From Burhinus oedicnemus (Eukaryota > Chordata > Aves > Charadriiformes > Burhinidae): 64,000 bases of DNA. The notes under the pieces were generated by a model. That model searched no databases. It worked only from the letters and a program-made list of their open reading frames with translations, and was not told the DNA's origin. A program made the position numbers and the translations under genes. Positions 14,550-47,878 of this stretch are shown here, in pieces (the stretch's first letter is position 1; each line of letters starts with the position of its first letter). The stretch lies in NCBI GenBank assembly GCA_008921705.1, contig VFFE01006811.1, positions 229,184 through 293,183 on the forward strand. The letters run 5' to 3'.

Positions 14550-15274
14550 TTGAAGGTACACAAGTCTATGGGACCTGATGAAATCCATCCGCGGGTCCTG
14601 AGGGAACTGGGGGATGAAGTTGCCAAGCCATTTTCCACTATATTTGGAAAGTCATGGCAGTCTGGTGAAGTCCCCATTGACTGGAAAAGCAGAAATAAAA
14701 CCCCCATTTTCAAAAAGGGGAAAAAGGAAGACCCGGGGAACTACAGGCTGGTCAGTCTCACCTCTCTGCACAGCAAGATCATGGAGCAGATCCTCCTGGA
14801 AACTATGCTAAGGCACATGGAAAACAAGGAGATGATCAGTGACAGCCAACATGGCTTCACCAAGGGTAAGTCATGCCTGACAAATTTGGTGACCTTCTAT
14901 GATAGCATTACAGCATTGGTGGATAAGGGGAGAGCAACAGACACCATCTACCCGGGCTTATGCAAAGCATTTGACACTGTCCCGCACGACATCCTGGTCT
15001 CTGGTTGGAGAGACATGGATTTGATGGATGGCTCACCCACTGGGTAAGGAACTGGCTGGGTGGTTGCAGTCAAAGAGTTGCAGTCAAAGGCTTGATGTCC
15101 AAGTGGAAACCAGTGATGAGTGGTGCTTCTCAGGGGTTGGTACTGGGACTGATGCTGTTCAACATCTTTGTTGGCAACATGGACAGTGAGATTGAATGCA
15201 CCCTCAGCAAGTTTGTCGACAACACCAAGCTGTGTAGTGTGGTCGACGTGCTGGAGGGAAGGGATCCCATATAG
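14550..15274 (+). pseudogene. CR1 ORF2 reverse-transcriptase remnant
   Basis: Two overlapping frames (14550-15047 and 15005-15274) together cover the fingers and palm part of the CR1 reverse transcriptase. They are related by a frameshift around 15000-15045 and end at in-frame stops. The active-site Asp pair is mutated (FVDN). It is a dead fragment of the surrounding CR1 element. Confidence 0.88.
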
Positions 15275-15392
15275 AGGGACCTTGACAGGCTTGAGAGGTA
15301 GGCCTGTGCAAATCTCATGACGTTCAACAAGGCCAAGTGCAATGTCCTGCGCTGGGTTGGGGCAATCCCAAGCACAAATACAGGGTGGGTAG

Positions 15393-16156
15393 TGTCGCGG
15401 AAGGAGCAATGCACTTCACTCGTAGTGAGAAGCAGCAATACATTTATTGATATAAAACAGGGATTTAACAAAGTTTGATGGTAAATGCAACAGTGTTTTA
15501 ACAAGATTTGAGATGGCAAGGCACACTTGGTTATTTACTGCATAGAGGACAGGGTCAGGCAGAACTGTCAGGGAGACCCTCCTGTTGAGTCAAGGTTTCA
15601 GAAAGAACCTCCTTGCTTTCTAAACTCCTTCTCAGAGAGGGGTCTAGGTGTGGCTGGATCCAATCCTAGTTCCTGACTTGGTCAACGGTTCATGTCTAAA
15701 GGATTATATATGTACGATCAATCCTTTATATCGCTTAGCTAAGATTTCAAAGTTCAGCATGCTATTAGTCCCTTAGCGAGGATCTGTTGCAGCAAGGAAT
15801 CTCTCAACCTCGAGGAGTAGTAACCTTGAGCAGCGTCCCTACTCAAGGGGAGATCCTGGCGTGCAGCCTGCTGCTGTTCAGGAGATCTCGAAGGGCTCTT
15901 GGGCTGTTCACTGTTTATGGGGGTAAGATGATTGACCTATGGACTGATTTGCATATTGACCACAGAACCAGCATCGTGCAAGTTAGCCCTTGGCTATTGT
16001 GTTGTTATCTGCCTCCCCAAAGCCATGTTGAGCCCAGGATGCCACCATCACGACTACATGCACCCATTATGACCACCGTGGGTGGTGATCATTTGGTCAG
16101 GGTTACAGGAGATAAAGATCAGGTGGTGCCTGGAGAGGCGGGAGCACACTGTCACA
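15393..16156 (-). mobile_element. Solo LTR of an endogenous retrovirus inserted in CR1
   Basis: This 764-bp non-CR1 segment interrupts the CR1 exactly: CR1 sequence stops at about 15392 and resumes at about 16157. On the minus strand it starts TGTGACAG and ends CGCGACA, giving TG...CA termini. A TATA-like ATATAAAGG lies at 15723-15731, and an AATAAA lies at 15443-15448, 50 bp before the 3' end. This order is that of a U3-R-U5 LTR. No internal retroviral genes adjoin it, so it is a solo LTR. No clean target-site duplication is left, so the ends may be off by a few bases. The family is not identified. Confidence 0.75.
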
Positions 16157-16877
16157 GACGGAGACAGGATTGAGAGCAGTCCTGAGGAGAAGGACTTGGG
16201 GGTGTTGGTTGATAAGCTCACATAAGCTGGCAATGTGCGCTTGCAGCCCAGAAGGCCAACCATATCCTGGGCTGCATCAAAAGAAGCATGGCCAGCAGGC
16301 CGAGGGAGGTGATTCTGCCCCTCTACTCCACTCTGGTGAGATCCCACGTGGAGTACTGCATCCAGCTTTGGAGTCTGCAGCACAAGAAGGACGTGGACCT
16401 GTTGGAGTGGGTCCAGAGGAGGGCCACGAAGATGATCAGAGGGCTGGAGCACCTCTCCTATGAAGACAGGCTGAGAGAGTTAGGGTTGTTCAGCCTGGAG
16501 AAGAGAGGACTCTGGGGAGACCTTATAGCAGACTTCCAGTGCTTAAAGGGGGCCTAGAGGAAGGATGGGGAGGGGCTCTCTATTAGGGGGTGTAGCGATA
16601 GGATGAGGGGTAATGGGTTTAAACTGAAAGAGGTTAGATTTAGATCAGATATTAGGATTAGATTTTACTCTAAGGGTGGTGAGACACTGGAACAGGTTGC
16701 TCAGAGAAGTTGTGGATGCCCCATCCCTGGAAGTGTTCAAGGCCAGGCTGGATGGGGCTTTGAGCAGCCTGCTCTAGTGGGAGGTGTCCTTGCCTATGTC
16801 AGGAGGGTTGGAACTAGATGATCTTTAAGGTCCCTTCCAACCTAAACCATTCTATGATTCTATGATTCTACGATTCT

Positions 16878-19800
16878 GCTCTCTTTCAGATGAAGACCGA
16901 ATTGGTGAATTTAACCACTTGTCAAAGATTTAAACATTCATAAAACAATTTAACTGGTCTTAACTCAGATCTGATTGATCAGAGATGGTTGCTTAAACTG
17001 TTTCCTGTGTGTGCTACATCAAAGAGGTGGAAATGCAAAGTCAAATGTATTAGTTTAAGGTAATACCACCGCAATTGGTTTAAATTCATCTGTTTGATTT
17101 GTTCTGTCTCAGTCAAATGTGAGAATGTTAATAAGATTCAATTTTCAGCTATTAGTGATTAAACGGATATTAGATATTACTGAATAACAGCTATTACCTG
17201 TTATCTGGGGTGCTTTGATATGGTGCGATCTGCCTTCCACCACTGCAGCCAGGGCCACTGACCACTCTAATGTTTGTGAAACCATGAAGCACAGATTGCA
17301 GGACTGACACTCTTAGCAGATGACTTTGAGCTAAACACGCTCTTGAAAGTTTTCCACAGGATATGAGGCATTGCCACGCTAAACCATCTGTGCAGGCTTG
17401 CCTTTCTTTATCTTCGTGTAAAACTTGGCTGGATTTCAGGCCTCTGCAGCCTCTTCACTCAGGTATTCCAGACAAAGCAGCCCCTTCAGGGTCAAAGCGG
17501 CGTTAAACAGAAGTACTTAAATGTTATAGTTGGTGCTGCAATGCCAAAGGGATGCTTGGCCCCAGGAAGGAACTCAGGTGAAACACAGGGCAAAAATCTG
17601 GCTCTTCATCTGGATTCATAAAATCTGGTGTGCTAAGAAATAAATCACCTAAACTCCAAAAAATGATCCATCTTTCTTCTTCCTTTAGGAGAAGATGCAT
17701 TTAGCACTTGTGTTACCGTTCCTGCACCTGGCTAGAAAGGGAGATCAAGAGTTTCTGCTCCTTGATTTTTTGACTACTTCTGGTGTTAACCCAATAAGAG
17801 TTAAAACCAGCATCAAGAGTCCTCTGTCTCTCACCCAGTATCCAAAATAGAGCCAAGATCCCCTTCGTCTATGTGGATTTGCAATCATCTTCCTCTGGGA
17901 CTTTAGTTTCATTTGAAGGAGTAGCCTGAATCATAGCACACTCTCTTCATCTGGATTAGTGTAGTCTAAATGGATTCACATAAAATAGGAGCTTTTGGAA
18001 CCCATATATTCCATATTCTGGCTGATATATCTAGTCTAACTTACTTTTCCTGGAAACGTTGAGTACCTTTATCAGATATGGCTCCTTCAGGATTGTACTA
18101 AGTGCCAAATGATCTTATGCAGGAGACACGTATGTACATCCATTCAGCAAAGCGAGTGATGCTCCTGGGTGCTCAGGGAAGTCTCTGTCTGCTGCCTGGA
18201 AGATTAGATGGTGGCTGGAATAGATTTCCTGAATTAACCTCTTAACTGCACTGACTTATTGCATTAAAGCATATGCTTGGCCAAAAGTTCTTTCTTAGTG
18301 CTTTATCCCATTGCTTGTAGGAAAAATAGAAATAATTAGAGGGTCCTGGTTCCCTTTTGTCCTTGTTTTCTGTCAGTGTGAATCTGTGAATGTCAACAGT
18401 GTTCTTCAATTTATCCTGCTGGAGACAACCAGGCTGAGGCTGTCAAGACTGCAGAATAAAATGCAGCTGCTGCCACATCACAATCAGTGTATGTCTGTGT
18501 GTCCCCGTGTGCATTAATTGTAGTGATAACTTCTGATTTCACAAAGCAGACCCAGTGTTTGACCAGTGCAAAGATAAATAGTTACACCTGTAGAGTGAAT
18601 GCACAGAGAAGGATATGCTTCTATATTTGTGGTAAAAACACCGGAAATGTCTGAATTTATATGTCAGTACCCAAAAGTATCTGTACCTCCAGCAGGTTTT
18701 TATCTTCCACTGCTGGTTTGAGATGCCAATCATGTTTTAGCTCCTATCATGAATGAAAGTATCAATGGAGACATTTACCTTCAGAAGCATTCACATATGT
18801 GGGCTTTCCATTTGGAAAAATTATGAGGAGAAAATAAGGGCAAAAATGCGACTTTTCCAGTCCTACATGCAAATAATCTAGTGGGGCTGAAATTGCAAAT
18901 GTGTTTAAGGTGCATCCAAAACCTAAGTCACATAAAAGAGCACACAGATATCTATATGTGAGTTCTGATTTGTCCACAAATCCCTAGTGTTACGCAAGTG
19001 ATGCTGTGCAAGAGACAGAGTCCTGAAAAATACGGGTGTGCCTGGTTACATCAAGTACGTATTTCGTAAAACACCAATTCACAGAACTCAGGGTAAACCC
19101 TGGCCTTAGCAAAACACTCCAGAATATTAATGGGCATCAAAATTTCTTAGTGCTGCATCCAAAAATGTGTCATTCAGCAGACACTTAGGATGTGTTTTTT
19201 CTCACACTGCTTTTGAAGTAATGTAATTATTTCTGGTGATGTCAACTGGCAGAGGAAGCAACAATGAATTTTAGCCAGCATTATTTTCGACTGTCTATGC
19301 CAAAATGAAGCAGGAGAACTTGTGAAAAACTCTATGCCCTTTGGGTGGCGCCTACTGCAAAGAATTTGGTTTCTTTTCTTACATAGTAAAGCTGAGACAG
19401 GTCCCAGCCTGGCGCTGGCTGGGTTGAGCTTTAAGCCCCTGGCTCCTTTGGGTACTGCTGGGAGCGGGTGGCACCAGAGATAGCTGGTATGCAAAGAGGG
19501 GACAGAGAGCAGGAAAAGAATAGCATCTACTTATAAATGCAGTTTGCATTTGGTAAGTGTGAGTCATTTACCTCTTTTGGTTTTGGTTTTATACGGCTAC
19601 TGAAAAAAAAACCCCAAACCTGTAAACATATTTTATTAGTTATTAAAATTATTGTTTTTTGAAATACTGTTGATGTGTACACCCATGAATAAAACAAGTC
19701 CTTGCCTAGTCTTGCAGTTAAAAGAACAGAGAAAACATCGATTTTCTTTCTTTTTCAGGGTATAGTAGCATGTTTATACTACCTTAACAGACACTGGTAA

Positions 19801-22303
19801 GCTAGATGGGAAGAACAGGTTTTAAGAAAGGCTTTGAAAGCATAATTATAGTTAGAGATCAAGAGCTGGCACGCCTGCTCTGGGGTGTAAGTATGCAGGC
19901 TATTAGATTTTGGGTCAGATCTGATTTTCACCAGTGATTTTCACCCACAAGGACCTGCGGCGGGTGGGGAACATCAGGTGTGAACGTAGCTGGGCTCACC
20001 TGCCACCCGACCTGCCAGGCCAGCAGAGCCAGGAAAGGATGTTGTAATGGGCTGCTGGATGTGCTAACAACATCCTGCCAGCACTTCCAGCTCAAGGGAG
20101 TTGAAGGCAGGTCTCTCTCTGAGCTTGGTTTCCTGGGATTGTTTTAGAATTGCCTCAGTTTAGACCTACTGCTACTCAGCTCTGCCCCCAAAGTCTCCTT
20201 TTTGTAATCCAGAGCATAAATGTTGTATGTCACTGGTATTTATAATATATCATGTGGCCACATGAAACGTGATGTGCACTTCTAAGCAGCTGTGATGTGC
20301 CAGACTACAATGACATAACAAGGTTAGCCATTAAGCTTGCTTAGTCATCAATTTATAAAATCAGTCTCTAGTAAAAGAAAACACACTCAAAATACCAAGA
20401 AAAAAAACACAAGGAGTTCATTACCCAACAAGACGACTTTATTTACAATTAGACATAAGGATCTCAGAAAGAAGAGTTTGAGCTTTATTTTATTTGTATT
20501 GAGTTAATTAACATTCCTAATAAATGTTTAACCTGCACTGTTTGAAGAAATCTAAATACTTAACATCAGCCTTAATAACGTGAATTAACAACAACTGTAA
20601 CCAGTGCTTTGGACAAAATAACTACTAATTATAATTCAAGTGCAGTCTAGGTGCTGAACATGGTTTAAAAGTCCAAACCTGCATTGAGATCAATGAGATT
20701 ATACATATGAACAAACGTATTAGTGTGCATGCAAAATTGGGCCCTGAGACATTTAAAATCATGGCCTGACTTGCTGGATCACTTGCTGGAGCACCACATC
20801 GCACTAAACAACACCAGCAGAGCAAATGCTAGCTTGCTGACAATGGACTTGAGGCCAAGGAAGATGACGCTGAAATGCTAGTGTATCAAAAACAACAGGA
20901 GCATTGCTGTTGTTCCTTTCGTGAAAAGATCTCACTTTCATATTCTGGCACAAAGGACAAGTTTTATTATAAAAACTTAGTGTCAGATCTTGAACCCCAG
21001 CAGAGCTGTGCATGTTTCAGAGGAGAAGGTGACTTAATGACTTTAGTGGTCCCTATACTTTTTTGACCAGGCCATAGGTCCACCACACTCTACGCCTTCA
21101 ATTGTGTCAAACTGTCCCCAAACTAATAGCAGCACAGAGCATCACATATGACACCAGCAATACTGTAGAGATGAGAGAAAGGTCTTATTTTTCATTGACT
21201 AGCAAGCACCGTGAGTAATCAAATGCATTGGCTCTCTAAGTGAGAGCAGGTCTTCCCTTGAGTGCCATGCCTCCTTCACATCTCCTGACCTGCTACCTTG
21301 CATTTCCAGCTCGAGGCTGGAAAAAGAGTGTAGCCATGTACCACATAGACCTTGCCTTCAAGAATAACCTCTTGGGATTTTTGTGACACATCAGCTCTAT
21401 TGATAGCTGCAGAACTTTCTCCACAAGGAACATGGGATTAAAACAATAGCATTTTAGTCTGTTGGGTTTTTCCCTTTATTTCCGAAGGGTGGAATCACCT
21501 TACTAAAGATACCGTCCTTTACTAGCAAGATAAATCTTTCTGGTTTAAAGTCCATTATAGCACTGTTTCCAAACACCAAGCTACAAGAGGCTGACCGTTT
21601 TTGATCTTCCTTTTTCTTTGCAGCAGTTATTTAAGGGGACAAAAGATCCAAGAAGAAATCTTCGAAAATGCTGAACTTCGGCTCTTGTTCTGAATTCAGT
21701 GAGCCCATGGGAAAAGGAGAGACTCCACAATACTCAATATCTGCCCCATTGACTCTCATTTCTAAGATATGGCATTCAGATTAAATGAAAAAGTAAGCCA
21801 TTTATGCAGATGGCTGTGTTTGCTACCTGTCTACAGGCTGATGCACCTCATTAAACAAATGGCTGCACAAATTTCTTTGTGGCAGATGGTTTATCAGTAA
21901 AGAATTGGGACTACCTGTTTTCATTTATGTTCTTCTATAGCAAGGAAGTGGAACCCTGTGATGTTTGATCAAAATCATTATCTCAGTCCTTCCTGGGTCT
22001 GGAGCATCCTGGAATATTTTGTCTTGACCTTAATGGTGACATATGAGATCATTCTCTAAGGGAGGCCTTGGGCGAAGTGGGGTTAGGGCAGAGCAGAGGC
22101 TGGTGTTCAAGCAACAGCCAGGAAGAAAAGCACACAGGAGGCAACAGCAAGAGCGGTGGAGCAGGTTGGGAGTTAGGGAGTAGCTCAGATGGCTAAACAG
22201 CTGTGGAGGCAAATGTTGATGAGCTCCATCAACATACGAGCAACTGGTGTGTCTATCAGCCGTCTCCATATAAAATGTATATACCACGTATTTTAGTAAG
22301 TCT
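16878..22303. other. Intergenic DNA downstream of CD36, no gene recognised
   Basis: The DNA is AT-rich with only chance-length open frames. Part of it, up to about 20.4 kb, could belong to long CD36 3' UTR forms, since AATAAA hexamers occur on the minus strand near 21470 and 20440-20475. I see no tRNA-like or repeat-family signature. Confidence 0.6.
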
Positions 22304-22309
22304 TTTATT
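22304..22309 (-). terminator. Candidate CD36 poly(A) signal
   Basis: This is the first AATAAA found downstream of the stop codon on the minus strand, giving a 3' UTR of about 1.35 kb. Further AATAAA hexamers occur near 21470 and 20440-20475. No hexamer variant was tested for use, so the true end is open. Confidence 0.35.
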
Positions 22310-23641
22310 AACTTCATGTATTACAGTTAGTAACTTTACATAATAAACTTCACATTCAATGCAATTCACATCCCTGAATAGAGGACAGAGAGCAGTTCTA
22401 TTGCAGCAGCTTCCATTCCTTGAAGGAACAGAAAGAAACATTGCAATGAGAGCATCTAGAGCACAGCATGAGCTCAAAGGTGTTGTCATTCCCAGCCTGT
22501 GCTCAGAGACAGAACATCAGCAAACGGCTTTCATTTATCTTGCAAATCCCAGAGGAAAAAAGTAGCAAGTTGCATAGATGGCAGAAGGTGGACTAAAATC
22601 CAACTGCATCTCAACTTCAGTCTGCTTGAATGTCATTTGAAATTTGTAACAAGGTTCAAATAATCAAAGTTATTTGAAAGCATAGTTTCCATGGTGGCCT
22701 CTTTAGTGATGTCAGAAGTGTGGACCTTTGGAAACTTCAGCTTATTTGGGTTAGTGTGTTGGTCTTCTCAAAAAGGAAAGGCATGTTGAATTCCAAAGCA
22801 TGCGGGCTGACTGTGCCTTGAATCATACCTTTTGTCTCTGAATTTTAACATGCTGCTTGGCTGAAATTTCAATTAAACATTGCCTGCCTCTGAAGTCTTC
22901 TGTTACCTGTAGTGAAATAAAATCAGAATTCAGCATGTGACAAGGTAGGTCTTCTTCATAAAAATGTCTCTTTTCTACAGCATACTTTTCACCGTAACAT
23001 TCAAGTCTCTGCACTTCTTTTAAATCACTCCAAAAATGTGTTTGTTTCCCTAGATGTCAGTGCATTAATCCACCACTTGGTTATTCTACCCATGATAGGA
23101 GTATATTTAGTCTTAGTGGGCTAGCTATGTTCAGGAGATGTTTAGATTAACACGACAGTGATACACAACTGAGAGAAAGAAGTGAGAAATCCTATCCGAC
23201 ACTCAATAAAAAATGTCATTTACAGTGGGTTCTCTGAACCCCAGACGGGGGTATGTCCTGGAAGAGCACAGGAATATGCAGCTGTGTGGCCTCTGTCCCA
23301 GAGAATTACTAGAGGGCACTTCTGAACAGTCTAGCAGTCTTGGATAAAATGTCTATTTTCATAAACCCACAACAATAGTGTTTTGGAATAAAAAGAATGT
23401 TGATCTTCTGATACAGTTCCCACTATCCTCTCCTGGGTGTGTTAAGAGCATCCCGAAAGATTAAGGCTGGGAAGAGAATTTGAAAACATGAGGTAAATTG
23501 TCTGGATGATTTCCCACAGAACAAATGCTGAATTTACTAGCACTTGAAAAATAAGAACAGCTAAATAGGTAATGATTCTGAAATTCTTGAAACCCTGAGG
23601 AAAAGTTACTGCTGAGAACTGAGCCGTTAGTGCTTACTTAC

Positions 23642-43814
<20,173 letters not shown>

Positions 43815-43933
43815 CTAATATAAGGAGAGAGTGAACAAAAATCACATTCCAAAGCTCAAAGTACAAAGTGCATGAGATGAGGCAGGTAGGAAGGTAACAT
43901 GTCAAAACCAGCCAGCCAGTGGCAACCAGTGCC

Positions 43934-43964
<31 letters not shown>

Positions 43965-44005
43965 TTGCATGCACTTTTTGCAAGCTTTTTTTTTTTTTTT
44001 TTTTT
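43934..44005. repeat. A29 and T20 runs facing each other
   Basis: A run of 29 A (43934-43962) and a run of 20 T (43986-44005) are separated by 23 bp. They form a large potential hairpin about 120 bp upstream of the CD36 ATG exon. Run lengths in such DNA are often unreliable in assemblies. Confidence 0.85.
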
Positions 44006-47000
44006 GACTCTGTGGCATTAGGACAAACTGACATAATTACTATTCAGCTGACACTCTTCCTGAGGTAAGCACCTTCTCTAAAATCTCTCTGTGCCAAAGG
44101 AGGAGGTCACAGCACTCTGCTCTTACCAGAGCCTGCAATGCCCAGGGCTCCCACTTCAGGCAAAACTGGGAGTTTACACCGCTAGTGTGAGCTACCCAGG
44201 CTGTTTCTGCACTGTGCCAGTAAGGAAGTCCTCAAGGTCCATCAGCACCTTGGCGGGAATGGCAGCCTCTAGTGGGAGGCATGTACGAGGTCTGTCTCTG
44301 CCGGTGCACCGTCTGCTACTGAAGGGACAAAACTTCATTTCCACAACTTCGTGACGAAGGCAGGGCTGGGTTTTCCTTCTAGAGCAGCATTCTTACCATC
44401 ACCTAGTTGCACCAATCCCAGTTGCCTTACAGAAAAGCAGACTTCTTAAAGCGAGTCTAGATTTTGATCGTTGAAAGACGTAACACCTTATATTTCAAGA
44501 TCGTTGAGTTTCAGAAAAAAAAAATGTCTGCAATTCCTCAGTGGAAAACAACAGTTGCAGCAATATGTGCTAACGTAACTTATGGTCTGGCGCCTAGTGA
44601 AAGGTGTTGTAAAGAAAATCAGAATAATACCAGTGCTGAGAGGTACAGTAAAACATAAGCTTCCAGTGATATTTTTTCCTATTTGTTACTGTTTGTGAAT
44701 AACTGAGAGGAAGAGCTGCCTAATTTGCAATTTAGTCTTGCTCAGGAATTAATCACATCCACAGAATTTGCAAGTTTGTTATTTGCTTTAGACCTCCAGC
44801 TAACAGAAAATCTCCTGTTTTCTGTTTTAGATGTCATTGTGCATATCCTTTCTATTCTTATCAGTTTCTGTTTGTTAATATGTTGTGATCATCTCTAAAT
44901 CAATTTTAAAGCAGCTATTAGTTGCAGAGTTAATTACGCATTCAAGGCCAAACACAGAGAGCAAAGGAAAACAGAAAGGTGGAGTGGAAGGACAACTCAA
45001 CCTGAATTCCCATTTTACTCATGAGGATTAAAGGGCTAAAAAATCTTCATGAATTTCTAAATAGTACAGCAGGTGTAGGAATAACACGTTTTATTTTTGT
45101 AAACGCAGTTATGAGGTCCTTTTATTAAAAAAAAAGACACACGGTGCATGCACTGACATATAAGGCACCATGGTCAGTAGGCTAATGGTGTGTTCTCCCA
45201 TGTCCTACCAAACTCGCAATTATATCATGTCCGTACCTGAGCCCAGACTCCTCCTTTTATCCGCATTGGAAACCCACCTTTTGCCTGCTCTTGCACTAGC
45301 AGCAGTTCATGGCTCCTTTGCCATTAACAATGACGATTTCCATACATTTGAGCTCGTTTGGTATTTTAATCATTTCTCTTTGGATATTTGCATACAGAAT
45401 GACCAAAAGACTACTTGCAGTCTCAGAAAAATACTCTTCCTATAAAAGTCAGCCAGTCCACCCACCTGCCACCAGGTCATTCCTTGTGGTTTCCATACCC
45501 AAACTTTAGCCTTTGATTGCTTTACCTGCGCTTATAAGGGACCAAGAAAGAAACCAGATTTGGCTGAAGTTTTTGTCTTTTACGAGGGACTGAGAAGAGT
45601 CGCTTCACAGCTGTGAACCTGGCCTTTCTGTCGGAGGAGGTACAGTTTATTCGAGCCGCAGGTTTACTTAGTTGCTTTCCACTCTACCAGCTCTGTTACT
45701 CTGTTACTTTGCCCAGAACAGCAATAGAAATTCAGCAAAGCGGTAACATTAAGAAAAAAATTCATTTTCTCCAACCTTTCATGCAACTTGTTGCACTTTT
45801 GACAAAGATAACTGAAAGATGACTTGACTGAATTATAAAAACACCAAGTTACTAAAGGCTCTTTGATATAGTGGGCGGATGCATAGTGGGGCTAATGGCA
45901 AACTTCAAAGCAAACTCAAGGTAGAAATTCATTAGACTTGAAGAACTTTTAAGTGAATGTCACTAGGACCAACTCATATCTTTGTAGATATGTTCAGATC
46001 AGGTTCTCTAGCGTGGCAAAGGAACAACTGTAGTACAGCTGTGCAACTCATTGGATAAATCTGACTGCTGTTACACATCGCAGCCAATCTAAGGAGAAGC
46101 AAAAATTCTCAATGAAATCAAATTCTGAAAAGTACATATTTCAAGTTGATTTTTTCCCCCAATGTTATCTATTCTAGCATATTTTTTTAAAAGTGTGGGA
46201 ATACACATTTTAAAATTTAAAATGGAAATTATCTCTTCCATAATTGTTTAAAGAGGGCTTAGGCATTGTCAGACTTTTTTTTTCTTGGCTTACATACTGA
46301 AGCTTTTCAAATTCAAAAGAAATACACATTCCACCAAAATACATTTCCATCTAAGTTTCTACTAGGTGTTCCAATGGATTTTTTTTGTGTTAGGCAGACT
46401 AAGTATCTCTTATGAGCCATAGCAATAAACAGCTAGAAAGCAACTGGCTGCTAATAACTTGTGCTTATTCCAAGCTTTTGCAAATTGTAAAATATTCACC
46501 CTTCTCCCACCAAACACAATGTAATAGCAGTCTAGACATATCTAAATTTATGCAATTCAAATTATCCATTACACAACTGCAATGAAGAGAACTCACAACA
46601 ACACTCAATTTCACATAGAAATCAACAAGTTATCCTCATCTATCACAAGTGAACGTAAAATATGAAGATTAAAGTAGAAATATCCAATAAGAATGCAGTT
46701 GTGTCTGGGAATTCATATTCAAGTAAAAATTATTTACCTTGAGCAGAACAGAAGATACCGTAACAAAATTAGATATTGCCTATGAGACTATAGTATCATT
46801 TAAACTTAGATTTGGCTACAGGATTAATAAGAATTTTCACCCCATTCTAAGAGTATTGGGTATGTACTTTTTAATATTGCTTCAAATGCCCTTACTAGAA
46901 TATTGACAACGGAAATGGCCCAGTAAAATCTCTGAAAAGACAATTTATTAGCAACTGAATAGGAAGAAAGATGCTAAATGTTATTAAACTTTTTCTTCCC

Positions 47001-47743
47001 TACTTAACTTATGCTTCTGTACATCAGTTTAAAGAAAACCCTTATAAAAATCAAAGAATATTATCTGTATTTTCCTAATTATTCCTCCAGCTCCGATAGT
47101 AATTTTTCAACATTGCTTGACGTGGCATTACTTCAGTTCTGACAGAGAATCAGAATTATTGCCCCAAATGTGAGTAACCAAATGGGGAAGAAGCAGAGTG
47201 TATAGTGAAAATCGAAATGGGTTTTGAAAATTCCTGTTAAGAGTTACAACCCAAAAACATAGTGTTTCTTTAAACATAATTAGAGTTTCTCCAAGGTTAC
47301 ATGGTGGGATTAAAAATCCTGAAATCATTAAGAGATACATTTACAGGGAAGAGGTTATTTCTGCCTTTTTTTTATCTTTGACATACTTTGAAATTAAAAT
47401 TTTGAGTTTTTAATCTGCAACAGTAAATGCTACAAATATCACTTTAAGAAGATGCATTTCTTATAAATTCACGAGTCCAGAACTGTAGTTTCAAGAATAT
47501 TAAATATCAAAAGCAGAATGTAATTGGGAAAGCCAGCAATACAGAACATAAAATACCATTGCTAACACAGTAACCAAGCATTTCACTAATACATGTAAAA
47601 TTTCATGGTTTCTTGCAAACAGCTTTGCAAAATCCTACCATTTTATTTTATATTTCAGAAAAGTATTTTCAAGAGCTTTCCACCAACTGATTTTAAAAAT
47701 ATTTCTGAGGAAAACCCTCTGATTTTAAACATTGTATCATATG
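44006..47743 (-). other. CD36 first intron, no further feature
   Basis: This stretch lies between the ATG exon and the putative non-coding exon. It is AT-rich, with only chance-length open frames and no recognised repeat family. An additional alternative 5' UTR exon could be hidden here but shows no distinctive signal. Confidence 0.55.
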
Positions 47744-47749
47744 ACTCAC

Positions 47750-47852
47750 CTTGAATAAGGGCAACTGTCTTTCCAGCTGAACGTTCAAGTACTTAACACA
47801 TGACTTGCATCAAGTTATGAGAAGACAAGCAGCCAAATCTCCCCACCAAGCA
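47750..47852 (-). other. CD36: Putative CD36 non-coding first exon (5' UTR)
   Basis: On the minus strand a sequence of about 100 nt ends at a strong splice donor (AAG followed by GTGAGT, donor at 47744-47749). It begins roughly 27-30 bp downstream of a TATATAAA element at 47879-47886. It lies 3.9 kb upstream of the ATG exon on the same strand. No long reading frame passes through it. This matches the general layout of CD36 genes, where a non-coding first exon is spliced to an exon carrying the ATG near its beginning. The start is estimated from the TATA position, and mammalian CD36 is known to use several alternative first exons, so others may lie outside this stretch. Transcription from here is inferred, not seen. 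Confidence 0.5.
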
Positions 47853-47878
47853 CATAGCCTGTAAACTCTGAGGGAGTG

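Larger units (their letters stand above)
14485..16877 (+). mobile_element. CR1 LINE with decayed reverse transcriptase, split by an LTR
   Basis: The element is in two parts, 14485-15392 and 16157-16877, interrupted by an LTR insertion. The first part encodes CR1 ORF2 reverse-transcriptase blocks: [14 protein letters not shown], a [16 protein letters not shown] block, [10 protein letters not shown], and [11 protein letters not shown]. The frame is broken near 15000, and the polymerase active-site block reads FVDN instead of an xADD box. The second part carries the C-terminal portion and the 3' end with ATTCTATG repeats (16850-16877). It is 5'-truncated relative to a full 4.5-kb CR1 and cannot be active. 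Confidence 0.93.

Noticed and set aside
15787..16173. Plus-strand 128-codon frame
   Set aside because: It lies inside the antisense solo LTR and runs into CR1 sequence across the insertion border, so it is not a gene.
16170..16463. Plus-strand 97-codon frame and its minus-strand shadow
   Set aside because: It is an out-of-frame reading of the CR1 ORF2 C-terminus, whose true frame is visible at 16288-16557.
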